DNA of 64,000 nucleotides from an uncultured Gammaproteobacteria bacterium (GCA_902553145.1 CACDKD010000004.1:1-64000), one strand, 5' to 3'; counted from the first letter of the stretch, positions 54,674 to 63,506 are shown. Notes: generated by a model not told the origin, from the letters alone. Numbers and translations are program-made.

Positions 54674-55780
54674 TTATTTATCAAGAAGATTGCTAATGAC
54701 TTTCTCAAAGGATACAAATTTGAAGTTTTGATTAATCATTCTTCCATCCAATGATTTATTTTCTCCGTCTTGTACAACCAAAAGTCCCTTCGGATAGCCT
54801 GGGAGTGGCTCTGATGTGACTGCAATTCCATCGGTGTCTTGGACGCCATCAATTGCATCTGTGTCAGCAATTGCAAAGGTCCCTATGAACTCATAAGGAT
54901 TAAGTCTTTCATAAATCTTAAACTCAGAACTACCTTGTGAAGATAGAATAATAAATCCATCCTTTTCTGTGTTTTTGTATATGGCGACGCCTTCGGGATC
55001 GCCAACGATATTCCCTTCCCTTGAGTCGACCTCGGCAATTAAATCAAAAGTCTCTGCTTGATATGCTTTTAAGATGCCTTTATCTCCCTCTCTAGAAATG
55101 AATATTGTTTTGTTTTCATCATCGTATACACAACCCTCTGCTTCGTTGCCAATGACCTCTGGAGGCAACTCATATTCTGTAATATCAATTTGATGGGTTT
55201 TAACTGAAGCATTTAAGTTCCACTGCTGAACCGACACGCCCTCTTCTTCTGTAATCGCTGCATGCAATTCATTATTGATGATTCCCACGCAAATTCCATA
55301 AACACTCATTCCAGTATCGATTTGTTGATGCTGTATTTCTTCTGAAAATGAGTCAACGGGTTTAGATTGAAAATAATCATGCAAACCATTTGTGTCAAAT
55401 ACCCAGTAATCAATACTCCCCTTTGTTCGATTTGACATCACCAAATGAAGCTTATTGTCTTTTTCTCTTAGATCGACATTGTTAACTTTACCAAGCTTTG
55501 AATAACTCAGTTCTTCTCCATTGATGTCATAAACATAGATACCAGATTTTTTATCTGTACCAAAGATAAGCGAGAGAGCAGGATTTGCTCGATTGACCCA
55601 AATTGCCGGATCGTCTGCAGCATCATCCCCTGTAACAACAGGCGGTGTTTCAGCATTTGGAGTGACTCCAAAAGTAGGGTTTGCAAATGCAAGATCTGAA
55701 ATAAAAATAGTCAGCAAGAAGCTGACTATTTTTAAAAATTCTATTTTCCTAATTATTTTTGTAGGTAAAGCCAAGAGCAT
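54674..55780 (-). CDS. Beta-propeller phytase (3-phytase family)
   Basis: 368 residues from ATG 55780, chosen for the GGAAC site 7-8 bp before; the frame is open upstream to 55852 inside the receptor gene. A long signal peptide (h-region IVSFLLTIFISDLAFA) is followed by TGDDAADDPAIWVNRANPALS, FGTDKKSGIYVYDINGEEL, NNVDLREKD and EGCVYDDENKTIFISREGDKGI, then DPEGVAIYKN, the calcium-binding acidic motifs of beta-propeller phytases. It releases phosphate from phytate in the periplasm or outside. It overlaps the receptor stop by 32 bp; a terminator-like hairpin lies within its signal-peptide codons. Confidence 0.92.
   Translation of the reverse strand: MLLALPTKIIRKIEFLKIVSFLLTIFISDLAFANPTFGVTPNAETPPVVTGDDAADDPAIWVNRANPALSLIFGTDKKSGIYVYDINGEELSYSKLGKVNNVDLREKDNKLHLVMSNRTKGSIDYWVFDTNGLHDYFQSKPVDSFSEEIQHQQIDTGMSVYGICVGIINNELHAAITEEEGVSVQQWNLNASVKTHQIDITEYELPPEVIGNEAEGCVYDDENKTIFISREGDKGILKAYQAETFDLIAEVDSREGNIVGDPEGVAIYKNTEKDGFIILSSQGSSEFKIYERLNPYEFIGTFAIADTDAIDGVQDTDGIAVTSEPLPGYPKGLLVVQDGENKSLDGRMINQNFKFVSFEKVISNLLDK
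55703..55733 (-). terminator. Terminator-like hairpin inside the phytase signal sequence
   Basis: AAAAATAGTCAGC and GCTGACTATTTTT form a perfect 13-bp inverted repeat around a 5-base loop; on the reverse strand the 3' arm ends in a T run. It begins 16 bp after the stop of the TonB-dependent receptor, where a terminator would be expected, but it also encodes the hydrophobic core of the phytase signal peptide. Translating ribosomes could keep it open, so it may act as an attenuator. The A/T-rich arm ends make it symmetrical, so it could work on both strands. Confidence 0.7.
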
Positions 55781-58352
55781 AGGTAGTTCCGTATTCATCA
55801 TATTGTGAAAGTCGGTCATTATAACCCCAATAGTAGAATTCTGGCCTATCATTTATATTCGTGATTTCAAACGAAAATGTCAGGTTATCAGAATACTTGT
55901 ACTTAGCTTTTAGATCCCATTGCCTGTGTGGTGCAACGAATCTAGAATTTTCAACTGAGACAGTATCAATATCGTCCTCTTCATCCGCCAACCAATCGAG
56001 ATATTCGTCGCGATAGTTCATGGCGAGCCTGATGTCGAATTTGCCTTTATCGTATCCAATTGATAGGTTTTGTTGCTGATCAGATAGTTTCCTAAATGGC
56101 GTCGTAAAGGTTGAATCGTCTTCAAAGCTGAACGTGCTGTCTCCATCTGTGAATGTCAGATTCAAGGCAACATAGAATCCTTCCCAGGCTCCATCGAATT
56201 CCTGCTGGAAATTTAACTCCAGACCAGTGATGTCTGATTCATCAGCATTAATCCATGTCGTTACACCGTCATTGAACGAAATTCCATTGATCGTTGCATT
56301 CTTTTGAATCGTTTTATAAATCGCCCCGTCTATTTGTTTCAAGAACGCTCCAATGCTGAAGAAGGACAGATTGTCACCATAATATTCGTATGAAATATCA
56401 AAATTATTTGACTCATACGGGTCCAAATCTGGATTACCATACGATCCAGAAATATCTGTACCATTTATGTCGAGCTCCAAGACCGGAGCGGTTGCATTGA
56501 AAGACGGTCGTGAAAGCGATCTCCACAGCGATGCTCTCAAAATTGAGTTGTCGTCGATGAAGAACTTGTAGTTGATGCTTGGAGACACAAATGTGTGATC
56601 TTCATCAGCCATTGTGGGATTCCCATCCTGATCATATGCATTTGAATCCATCGTCATTCTTTCAATCCTCACACCCGCTGTAAGCAAGGCATTATCCATT
56701 TCCATAGAGACCATGCCGTAAGCAGAAAGAATGTCTTCCTCTGTCACATAATCCTCAACGAAAGTTTCTTCGTCATCAAGAGACAATGACCCTGTTTGAT
56801 TTCTTAATGCATAGATCATTGCAGGGTCGGCTTGTGGGCTAAAAGTTTGCCCATCAAATGGCCAGTAACCCAATGTCGTTGGACCAAAATCTGCAAGGGT
56901 TCTTTCTTGAGGATCTTCATAAAACTGCTTGTTTTTATCCACGTTCACTTCGCGTGATCTATACTTTATTCCAAATTTAACCTGAGCATCATTCCCACTG
57001 ACAATGGTGTCTTTTTCAAAGTTCATTGCGAAAGCTGCTTCAGTGTCTTCGATGACAGAATTTTCCAATTCAAGCTCTTTCCATTCGAGTTTAGAGGGAT
57101 CATAGATCTGACTGTATGAGGTGGATAGATATGGAGCCGTATTACTAGCAAACACAATCTGGCCTACAGGGTCTTTATTACCTTTTAAATTAATGCAAGA
57201 GTCTTTGTTCGCTCTAACTTCACATCTAAACGTAATGTCAGCATTTTTTGAATCGTCTTCTTCAGCGAATGAATAGGTCAATTGGTAGTCCGTTCTCCAA
57301 TCCCCAAGAAGAGTTTCTCCGCCAAAGTTTAGTGCAGTGATTGTTCTGGTTTCTTCTCTAAATCTTGTTTCAGCATCGTGGCGAATCCTGTCAGTCAACA
57401 TTGAGTCAGCCGTTGTTACCCCTGTGGCGCCCAGCTTTCCGTATTCATCTTTGTATCTTAATTCTTCATCGATGTATTCATTATGGAGTGCGCTGAAGTA
57501 GTAAGAGGTGTCGTCATCGACATCATAGCTGTAATCATAGGTCAACCCTACTCTTTCTCTGGTGAGATCATAAAACCTCATCTCCCAGTCATCATTCATT
57601 TCCTTGAGGCCTTCATCGTTGGACTCCCAACCATACCCTGTCTCATTATTGTAGGTGACAATTTGCTTTGATGAGTAAGTCACGCCTAAAACATGTCCTG
57701 AATTGTCTGAGAGAAGATCGCCGTATGTAAATGCCATTCTAGGATTGTCCTCTGATTTGGCTTGGGTGTTGTATTGAGTATCAAATTTAAATTTTAGTAA
57801 ACGATCTTTTAGCTCAGATGGTCTTTTAGTTTTAAAATCTATTCTGCCACCAATGGAATCTGCATCCTGATCAGGCGTTAAACTTTTTGAGACTTCTATT
57901 GAATCCAAAAGCTCTGTAGGCAAACCATCCAACATCACACTTCTATTACCTTCTGGCGCAGGCATTAAAGCGCCATTGATTGCAACCGAATTGAGGTCTG
58001 AACTCATCCCTCTTATTGATACATATCTTCCCTCTCCTTGATCGTTTTCAATGGAGATGCCAGATAATCTTCGAATAGATTCAGCCGCTGTCGTATCTGG
58101 AAAATTTCCGAGTGCATCAGAATCCACTACGGATAATATTCTGGCGCTCTCTCTTTGCTTATCAATTGCAGATTTAAGGCTTGCAATCGCTCCAGTTACG
58201 ACAATTTCCTCAACAGAATTGTTTGCAGCACTTGTGTCGCTTGCGACCACAGCTTCATCTGTTTCATCTATTGGATTTTCTTGTGCATTTAAGGGGTTGG
58301 ATAGAAATACTAAGATAAAAATGCTTAGAACTCTTTGTTTAGATAGTCTCAT
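55749..58352 (-). CDS. TonB-dependent receptor, phytase-linked
   Basis: 867 residues from ATG 58352 (AGGTG upstream; GTG 58364 is weaker). A signal peptide (LSIFILVFLSNPLNA) and a TonB-box-like EEIVVTGAI lead to the plug domain with ALGNFPDTTAAESIRRLSGISIENDQGEG and RYVSIRGM, LDSIEVSKSLTPDQDADSIGGRIDF, the TIGR01782-type clade. About 22 beta strands follow, ending YGTTYALGFTYKNN with a weak terminal aromatic signature. It imports a substrate across the outer membrane with the TonB operon 3 kb away. The phytase neighbour suggests phytate or other inositol phosphates; substrates of this clade vary widely (often sugars). Confidence 0.93.
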   Translation of the reverse strand: MRLSKQRVLSIFILVFLSNPLNAQENPIDETDEAVVASDTSAANNSVEEIVVTGAIASLKSAIDKQRESARILSVVDSDALGNFPDTTAAESIRRLSGISIENDQGEGRYVSIRGMSSDLNSVAINGALMPAPEGNRSVMLDGLPTELLDSIEVSKSLTPDQDADSIGGRIDFKTKRPSELKDRLLKFKFDTQYNTQAKSEDNPRMAFTYGDLLSDNSGHVLGVTYSSKQIVTYNNETGYGWESNDEGLKEMNDDWEMRFYDLTRERVGLTYDYSYDVDDDTSYYFSALHNEYIDEELRYKDEYGKLGATGVTTADSMLTDRIRHDAETRFREETRTITALNFGGETLLGDWRTDYQLTYSFAEEDDSKNADITFRCEVRANKDSCINLKGNKDPVGQIVFASNTAPYLSTSYSQIYDPSKLEWKELELENSVIEDTEAAFAMNFEKDTIVSGNDAQVKFGIKYRSREVNVDKNKQFYEDPQERTLADFGPTTLGYWPFDGQTFSPQADPAMIYALRNQTGSLSLDDEETFVEDYVTEEDILSAYGMVSMEMDNALLTAGVRIERMTMDSNAYDQDGNPTMADEDHTFVSPSINYKFFIDDNSILRASLWRSLSRPSFNATAPVLELDINGTDISGSYGNPDLDPYESNNFDISYEYYGDNLSFFSIGAFLKQIDGAIYKTIQKNATINGISFNDGVTTWINADESDITGLELNFQQEFDGAWEGFYVALNLTFTDGDSTFSFEDDSTFTTPFRKLSDQQQNLSIGYDKGKFDIRLAMNYRDEYLDWLADEEDDIDTVSVENSRFVAPHRQWDLKAKYKYSDNLTFSFEITNINDRPEFYYWGYNDRLSQYDEYGTTYALGFTYKNN

Positions 58353-58520
58353 TTTTATGTACACCTAAATTATATTTAATGACAGGTGTAATTCTCCCTA
58401 AAAACTATTAAAGATTTGTTACAACCGGACAAAAAATATTTTTTGGCATTACCGGAAGAAAGATTTTTATAAATTCAATTGAAATTTTGTTGATAGCATT
58501 ACATCAGAAGGAAGATCATT

Positions 58521-58526
58521 TATAAT
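58521..58526 (+). promoter_or_regulatory. Candidate -10 box before gpmA
   Basis: A perfect TATAAT lies 28 bp before the GTG start of gpmA. No convincing -35 is seen at 16-18 bp; TTGATA at 58490 is too distant (25 bp). The leader would be about 20 nt. Confidence 0.4.
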
Positions 58527-58554
58527 CACACATCACAACTAAATGGAGATACCT

Positions 58555-59298
58555 GTGGCAGGCAAACTAGTCTTATGCAGACATGGTCAAAGTAAGTGGA
58601 ATTTAGAAAATAAATTCACTGGCTGGGAGGATGTTGATCTAACCCAATTGGGAGAAGAAGAAGCACAAAAAGCAGGCATGGAATTAAAGTCCACTGGAAT
58701 TGCTTTTGATATTGCATTCACATCTCTATTGAAAAGAGCGAACAAGACATTATTTATAATTCTCGAGAAAATGGATTTAACCTGGATCCCCATCACTCAT
58801 GCATGGGAGCTGAATGAGAGACACTATGGTGCTCTGCAGGGAAAAAATAAAGCTGAAGTTGCAAAAGAATTTGGTGATGAACAGGTTCATATATGGAGAA
58901 GAAGTTATGATATTCCTCCGCCATCAATTGATAATGAAGACCCATCACACCCAAAATTTGATTCTAAATATGATGGAATTGATGAATTGCCATCTGGAGA
59001 AAGCTTGAAAGACACTCTATCAAGAGTGAAGACTTACTGGGAAAATCAAATACTGCCAGAACTATTGGGAAATAAGAATGTTTTGGTTGTCGCTCACGGA
59101 AACAGCTTGAGATCAATGATTAAAATCATCGAGAAAATTGATGATGAGTCGATAGTGGGGCTTAACTTACCTACTGGCATTCCAATTGTTTATGAATTCA
59201 ATGAAAATTTAGAGCCTATCTCAAAAGATTTCTTGGCTGATTCTAAATCACTTCAAGCAGCTCAAGATGCTGTGGCTAATCAAGGCAAGTCTGAATGA
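58555..59298 (+). CDS. gpmA: 2,3-bisphosphoglycerate-dependent phosphoglycerate mutase
   Basis: Interconverts 3- and 2-phosphoglycerate in glycolysis. 247 residues from GTG 58555: the GGAG at 58546-58549 fits as its ribosome site, while an ATG at 58543 would put that GGAG inside the gene. Key elements: KLVLCRHGQSKWN (phosphohistidine), ERHYGALQGKNKAEVAKEFG (ERHYG catalytic Glu) and VVAHGNSLRSMIK (second His). FTSLLKRANKTL is typical. It overlaps the next gene by 4 bp. Confidence 0.94.
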   Translation: MAGKLVLCRHGQSKWNLENKFTGWEDVDLTQLGEEEAQKAGMELKSTGIAFDIAFTSLLKRANKTLFIILEKMDLTWIPITHAWELNERHYGALQGKNKAEVAKEFGDEQVHIWRRSYDIPPPSIDNEDPSHPKFDSKYDGIDELPSGESLKDTLSRVKTYWENQILPELLGNKNVLVVAHGNSLRSMIKIIEKIDDESIVGLNLPTGIPIVYEFNENLEPISKDFLADSKSLQAAQDAVANQGKSE

Positions 59299-59813
59299 TC
59301 TATAACCTGGATAATCAATCTCCAATTTTTAATGAGACAAACTTTATTGCTCCCGATGCATCAGTCATTGGAAATGTTGAGTTGAAAGACAATGCGAGCA
59401 TATGGTTTAGTGTAGTAATTCGAGGAGACAATGATCCAATTATAGTCGGTGAGAATTCAAATGTTCAGGATGGATCTGTGCTTCATACTGACGTTGGAGC
59501 CCCGCTTTCAATTGAATCGGGTGTGACCATTGGCCATAAGGTCATGCTTCATGGCTGCACCATTGAAGCTGATTCATTGATTGGAATTAACTCAACCGTA
59601 CTCAATCATGCTGTGATTGGAAAAAACTCAATAGTTGGGGCAAACTCATTGATCACAGAGGGAAAAGAATTCCCAGAAAACTCTCTCATCATGGGGTCAC
59701 CAGCAAAAGTGGTCAGAGAGCTAAAGGCTGAAGAAATAATGATGATTAAACTGTCCGCTCAACATTATGTTGAGAATGCCAAGCGATTTCAGAAAGATCT
59801 CACTGCTCTCTAA
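59295..59813 (+). CDS. Gamma-class carbonic anhydrase-like protein (YrdA family)
   Basis: 172 residues of left-handed beta-helix with hexapeptide repeats. The three metal His are in SVLHTDVGAPL and IGHKVMLHGCTI; the substrate-side IWFSVVIRGDNDPI is present. LIGINSTVLNHAVIGKNSIVGANSLI is the repeat region. Many members lack proven activity, so function is moderate. It starts within the gpmA stop (ATGA) and overlaps the convergent tesB gene by 14 bp. Confidence 0.9.
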   Translation: MIYNLDNQSPIFNETNFIAPDASVIGNVELKDNASIWFSVVIRGDNDPIIVGENSNVQDGSVLHTDVGAPLSIESGVTIGHKVMLHGCTIEADSLIGINSTVLNHAVIGKNSIVGANSLITEGKEFPENSLIMGSPAKVVRELKAEEIMMIKLSAQHYVENAKRFQKDLTAL

Positions 59814-60681
59814 GTCGCATTAAACCCTCTTGAGTTGTTGATGCAACCAACTCTCCGTCTCTTGTAAATATTTCAGCTCTTGTGAAGCCTCTTGAGCCAG
59901 ATGATCTTGTGCTTTCATAGGAAAATAGATGCCACTCATCAATCTTCACAGGTTTATGAAACCACATGGCATGATCAAGGCTTGCCATTTGGAATCTGTT
60001 TTGAAGAAGATTTGTTCCATGAGGCAATATTGCAGTGGTCAATAAATCGTAATCAGAAACATAGGCTAATAATGCTTGATGAAGCTCAGTGTCATTTGGT
60101 ACTTCGCCTTTTGCACGAATCCAACTCTGCTTCACTGGTTCGCTGGTTTTATTTGTCAAAAAATGTGGAATCTGAACGGGCTTTGACTCAAAAGGTCTTT
60201 CCCTTGTCAGCATTCTTTTAATTCTGAGTGGCAATTGCTCGACCCACTCAGGTTTTATTAAATCCACGATATCTTCAAGGTCCTCGGGCTCCTTCACTTT
60301 TGGCATTTCTGATTGATGCTCCAAGCCCTGCTCTGGTTTCTGAAAAGATGCTGTCATGTTGAATATTTGGTGTCCGTGTTGTACAGCAATCACTCTTCTA
60401 TTTGAAAAACTCCCTCCATCTCTCGCTCGATCAACCTCATAAACAATTGGTGCCTCAAAGTCTCCTCTTCTAAGAAAGTAGGCATGCAAGGAATGGACCA
60501 TGCGGTCTTCGACTGTTGAAGATGCTGCTCTGAGGGCCTGACCTAAAACTTGACCACCAAAGACTTGCGGGCTTCCTATGTCTTGACTCTCGCCTCTGAA
60601 AATATTTTTCTCAATCATCTCTAGACTGAGAATTTCAATCAAACGCTCAATTGAAGTATCGAGTGAGTTTTCCTGTGACAT
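59800..60681 (-). CDS. tesB: Acyl-CoA thioesterase II
   Basis: 293 residues of double hot-dog fold. The N-terminal hot dog carries FRGESQDIGSPQVFGGQVLGQALRAA and HSLHAYFLRRGDF; the C-terminal one has LASLDHAMWFHKP with the catalytic Asp, followed by WHLFSYESTRSSGSRGFTRAEIFTRDG. It hydrolyses a broad range of acyl-CoAs. Only 1 bp separates it from the MaoC gene upstream, forming an operon with folE. Confidence 0.94.
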   Translation of the reverse strand: MSQENSLDTSIERLIEILSLEMIEKNIFRGESQDIGSPQVFGGQVLGQALRAASSTVEDRMVHSLHAYFLRRGDFEAPIVYEVDRARDGGSFSNRRVIAVQHGHQIFNMTASFQKPEQGLEHQSEMPKVKEPEDLEDIVDLIKPEWVEQLPLRIKRMLTRERPFESKPVQIPHFLTNKTSEPVKQSWIRAKGEVPNDTELHQALLAYVSDYDLLTTAILPHGTNLLQNRFQMASLDHAMWFHKPVKIDEWHLFSYESTRSSGSRGFTRAEIFTRDGELVASTTQEGLMRLREQ

Positions 60682-60682
60682 A

Positions 60683-61144
60683 TTATTTCAAATAATAAAA
60701 TGAGACGGTTTCTGCAACACACGCAGGCTTATCCATATTCTCAATCTCAACAGTTGTTTGAGCAGTCACCTGAATTGCTCCTGCTCTTTGTCTGACTTTT
60801 AAGATTTCTGTTCTTGCACGAACACGACTGTCAACCGGGACCATGTTCATGAACCTTACTTTATTGACGCCATAGTTGATGGCTCTTTCCAGATTTGTAA
60901 ATTGTACAAATTGTGCCGTCATTGCTGGTGTCATTGAGAGCGTCAAATAACCATGCGCGATCGTTTTAGAATCGGGCATTTCCTCTTTTGCTCTATCTAC
61001 ATCGGTATGAATCCACTGATGATCATGGGTCGCGTCAGCGAAAATATTGATTTGCTCCTGATTTATCTGATACCAATCTGAAACACCAATCTCTTTGCCC
61101 TCGAGAGCCTTGAAATCGTCATAAGATGAAATTGTGTGTGTCAT
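60683..61144 (-). CDS. MaoC-like (R)-specific enoyl-CoA hydratase
   Basis: 153 residues from ATG 61144; the TTG at 61168 lies inside folE and is not favoured. The hot-dog fold has IGVSDWYQINQEQINIFADATHDHQWIHTDVDRAKE, whose Asp and His are catalytic, and TIAHGYLTLSM. It hydrates trans-2-enoyl-CoA to the (R)-3-hydroxy form. The neighbourhood with tesB suggests acyl-CoA turnover. Confidence 0.88.
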   Translation of the reverse strand: MTHTISSYDDFKALEGKEIGVSDWYQINQEQINIFADATHDHQWIHTDVDRAKEEMPDSKTIAHGYLTLSMTPAMTAQFVQFTNLERAINYGVNKVRFMNMVPVDSRVRARTEILKVRQRAGAIQVTAQTTVEIENMDKPACVAETVSFYYLK

Positions 61145-61157
61145 TTGTTGAGTGCAC

Positions 61158-61736
61158 TTAAAGAGCAATCATGTTCATGAATTCTTCTCTTGTTTGAGCA
61201 TTCTCCCTGAAAGCGCCTAGCATGCTTGATGTAACCGTAGAACTTTCTGTCTTGTGTATGCCTCGAGTTGTCATGCATTGATGCTTTGCATCCATTACTA
61301 CTGCAACTCCTTTCGGTTCTAAAACCTCATTAATTACATTAGCAATCTGAGCTGTCATGACTTCCTGTGTTTGGAGTCTTTTCCCAAAAATATCTACAAC
61401 CCTTGCGAGTTTACTGATGCCAACAATTCTTTTGTTTGGAAGGTATCCCACATGAGCCCATCCAAGAATTGGAACAATGTGATGCTCACAATGAGATTCT
61501 ACTCTTATATTTTTCACAATGACCATCTCATCATAGCCTTCGACTTCTTCGAAAACCTTTGAAAGGACGTCTTTGGGTTCAATATCATAGCCAGCGAAAA
61601 ACTCATTGTACGCATTAACCACCCTTTTAGGGGTTTCTATGAGTCCTTCTCTGTCAGGATCATCTCCTGCCCATTGTATTAGAGTTCTTACAGCGCTTTC
61701 TGCTTGGTCTCTAGTGACTTTGTCTTTTTTGCTCAT
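61158..61736 (-). CDS. folE: GTP cyclohydrolase I
   Basis: First step of folate (tetrahydropterin) synthesis. 192 residues: [37 protein letters not shown] (two zinc ligands), [23 protein letters not shown] and [15 protein letters not shown] (zinc Cys). ATG 61736 is preferred to TTG 61748. The start lies 63 bp after mobA's end in the same direction; no terminator is seen between them. Confidence 0.95.
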   Translation of the reverse strand: MSKKDKVTRDQAESAVRTLIQWAGDDPDREGLIETPKRVVNAYNEFFAGYDIEPKDVLSKVFEEVEGYDEMVIVKNIRVESHCEHHIVPILGWAHVGYLPNKRIVGISKLARVVDIFGKRLQTQEVMTAQIANVINEVLEPKGVAVVMDAKHQCMTTRGIHKTESSTVTSSMLGAFRENAQTREEFMNMIAL

Positions 61737-61799
61737 TTTTTTGTCCAATTATGATTTATAACCGAGAAACTATCGAAATGAAGCAAATTATGCAAGTTT

Positions 61800-62372
61800 T
61801 CATTCGATATCAATAACATTCGCAATTTCAGGTGTGATCCGATTCAAGTTATAAAGAGCTTTATCTCTTTTGGGTTTGACGATATTGATTTTCATTTTTT
61901 TTAATGTCATTTGAGGGCTCATTTTTTCAATGACTTCAGGGTTCTCTTTCAAATTTTTCAATAAGCTTGGTTCATATATTGCACATAGAGGCTCTATTCC
62001 GGTCTCATGATTGAAAAAGGCAGTTGCATCTTTGTCTTTTGCTCTCTTGTCTAGTAATTGCTTAATTGTTTCGTCGTCTAGCAATGGAAGATCGCATGAA
62101 ACAATAATCCAAGGCGACTCAGCCTCATGCTTGGCAGCACTCATGATTCCTGCCATCGGGCCCTTTAGGTTAGGGTCATCGAAGAGCATTTCATACTTTG
62201 ATCGATTCAATTCTTGTGCCTGATCCTCTCTAACAGAAACAAAAACCTGATTTGAATATGAACTCAGTAAATCAATTGTTCGATCAAGAATGGTTCTGCC
62301 ATCAACCTTGATCAATGCTTTATCTGTGCCCATGCGAGTACTTAGACCGCCTGTGAGAACTAGTGATAACAT
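61800..62372 (-). CDS. mobA: Molybdenum cofactor guanylyltransferase
   Basis: 190 residues. SLVLTGGLSTRMGTDKALI is the nucleotide-binding loop (family usually LAGGxxxRMGxDK), with LFDDPNLKGPMAGIMSA and PWIIVSCDLPLLDDETI for metal and nucleotide. A variant Thr replaces the Ala in LAGG. It adds GMP to molybdopterin; the similar CoxL/MocA transferases cannot be fully excluded. It is 12 bp after moaC. Confidence 0.85.
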   Translation of the reverse strand: MLSLVLTGGLSTRMGTDKALIKVDGRTILDRTIDLLSSYSNQVFVSVREDQAQELNRSKYEMLFDDPNLKGPMAGIMSAAKHEAESPWIIVSCDLPLLDDETIKQLLDKRAKDKDATAFFNHETGIEPLCAIYEPSLLKNLKENPEVIEKMSPQMTLKKMKINIVKPKRDKALYNLNRITPEIANVIDIE

Positions 62373-62384
62373 GAGAGAATCTTC

Positions 62385-62849
62385 TTAACTGATGTCAGAT
62401 TTTCCACCAGACTTTTCCAATAACTCAATATCGGAAATAACAATGCCGTGGCTGACTGACTTGCACATATCATAGATTGTCAGCGAGGCGACCGATACTC
62501 CTGTGAGTGCCTCCATTTCAACACCCGTCTTGCCATCTATGCTCACAGTGCATGTTACTACAAGATTAGATTCGTCATTAAAATCGATCACAATGTCGCA
62601 TGCATTAATTATCAAAGGGTGGCAGAAAGGAATCAGGTCATGAGTCTTTTTGACCGCTTGTGTGCCTGCAATGATTGCGGTTGTTAGCACAGGCCCTTTC
62701 TTTGATTCTATCTCGCCATCTTTGACAAGATTTTTAATTTCATTGGGAAGCTTAATCAAAGCAGATGCCTTGGCGACTCTGTGTGTAATATCTTTTTCAG
62801 AGATGTCTACCATTCCCGGCTGATTATCTTCTTTTATATGGCTGAACAT
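62385..62849 (-). CDS. moaC: Cyclic pyranopterin monophosphate synthase accessory protein MoaC
   Basis: 154 residues. MVDISEKDITHRVAKASALIKL, KGPVLTTAIIAGTQAVKKTHDLIPFCHPLII with the catalytic Lys and His residues, and GVEMEALTGVSVASLTIYDMCKSV are MoaC marks. It acts with MoaA in molybdopterin synthesis; no moaA is in the window. The 51 bp between it and the next small frame are AT-rich and empty. Confidence 0.95.
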   Translation of the reverse strand: MFSHIKEDNQPGMVDISEKDITHRVAKASALIKLPNEIKNLVKDGEIESKKGPVLTTAIIAGTQAVKKTHDLIPFCHPLIINACDIVIDFNDESNLVVTCTVSIDGKTGVEMEALTGVSVASLTIYDMCKSVSHGIVISDIELLEKSGGKSDIS

Positions 62850-62900
62850 ACTTAATTATTGCTAGTTAAGAATTAACCAGCAAGTTTTATTGGAAATTAA

Positions 62901-63023
62901 TTAATAAAGATATAGGAGAACAAGAGAGAGGATGATTGCAATGAGAGATAAGAATTTAATCTGATTTGCAATCATTCCTCCTGTGGCTATTAAGCCCAAT
63001 TGTTTTAACTCATTCTCGAACAT
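62901..63023 (-). CDS. 40-residue single-helix membrane protein (tentative)
   Basis: The frame begins MFENELKQLGLIATGGMI and ends in one strong hydrophobic helix (FLSLIAIILSLVLLYLY). An AGAGAAAG stretch is a weak ribosome site. It lies 17 bp after the secreted small protein and 51 bp before moaC, with no other gene in this gap. It could be a genuine short membrane protein or a chance frame; no family is recognised. Confidence 0.35.
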   Translation of the reverse strand: MFENELKQLGLIATGGMIANQIKFLSLIAIILSLVLLYLY

Positions 63024-63040
63024 ATCTTTCTCTGAAAAGA

Positions 63041-63358
63041 CTATTGAACTTTGGCTAGCGAAATGATTCTACAGCTCAAACTCTCACTTCCAGAATGGAC
63101 GATAAGTGGCGTTGAGCTTTTCACAACGTTTCTACCTGCAAATGTAATGACTGAATCATTATTGGCTTGAACAAAATTACTAAAAGTAGCTTCACAATCA
63201 CTCTCCACATAGAACTTGTTGTCATTCCTATCATGAAAGTATATGTTGCCAGCAGTTGTCAGGTCCCATTTGACCAAATCATCACTGCTTATTTTCTCAG
63301 CAGCATTCAGATTGAAAACCATCAAAACGCTTGCTGTAATTAATATTAATTTTTTCAT
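63041..63358 (-). CDS. Small secreted protein, unknown function
   Basis: 105 residues from ATG 63358. AGGAGG lies 6 bp before, one of the best ribosome sites in the window. The signal peptide is MKKLILITASVLMVFNLNAA. The mature part of about 84 residues has two Cys (SDCEATF and LSCRII) that could form a disulfide, YFHDRNDNKFYVESDCEATF and a Ser-rich C-terminus. No family is recognised. A good promoter lies upstream, so it is probably well expressed. Confidence 0.65.
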   Translation of the reverse strand: MKKLILITASVLMVFNLNAAEKISSDDLVKWDLTTAGNIYFHDRNDNKFYVESDCEATFSNFVQANNDSVITFAGRNVVKSSTPLIVHSGSESLSCRIISLAKVQ

Positions 63359-63401
63359 TTTAACCTCCTGCATATATATCATGTATATATTTTATATATA
63401 T

Positions 63402-63431
63402 ATAATATATTTATTCTATATATAAAGTCAA
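63402..63431 (-). promoter_or_regulatory. Promoter for the small secreted protein gene
   Basis: On the reverse strand, TTGACT (63431-63426) is followed after 16 bp by TATATT (63409-63404), or after 18 bp by TATTAT (63407-63402). The surrounding 63370-63425 stretch is almost pure A/T (repeated TATA). A leader of about 40 nt reaches the AGGAGG site. Confidence 0.5.
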
Positions 63432-63506
63432 GTTTTTGTAATATTACTGTCATATATCTCTAATAGTATTGATCGTTCGCTTGCTAAATATTGGGGGAAT
63501 TTGAAT

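Noticed and set aside
59800-59813. Overlap of carbonic anhydrase and tesB ends as a sequencing fault
   Set aside because: Both reading frames end naturally with intact family C-termini; a 14-bp convergent overlap is in keeping with this compact region.
63370-63425. TATA-rich stretch as a tandem repeat or CRISPR-like array
   Set aside because: No fixed repeat unit and no spacers; it is best read as low-complexity promoter DNA.
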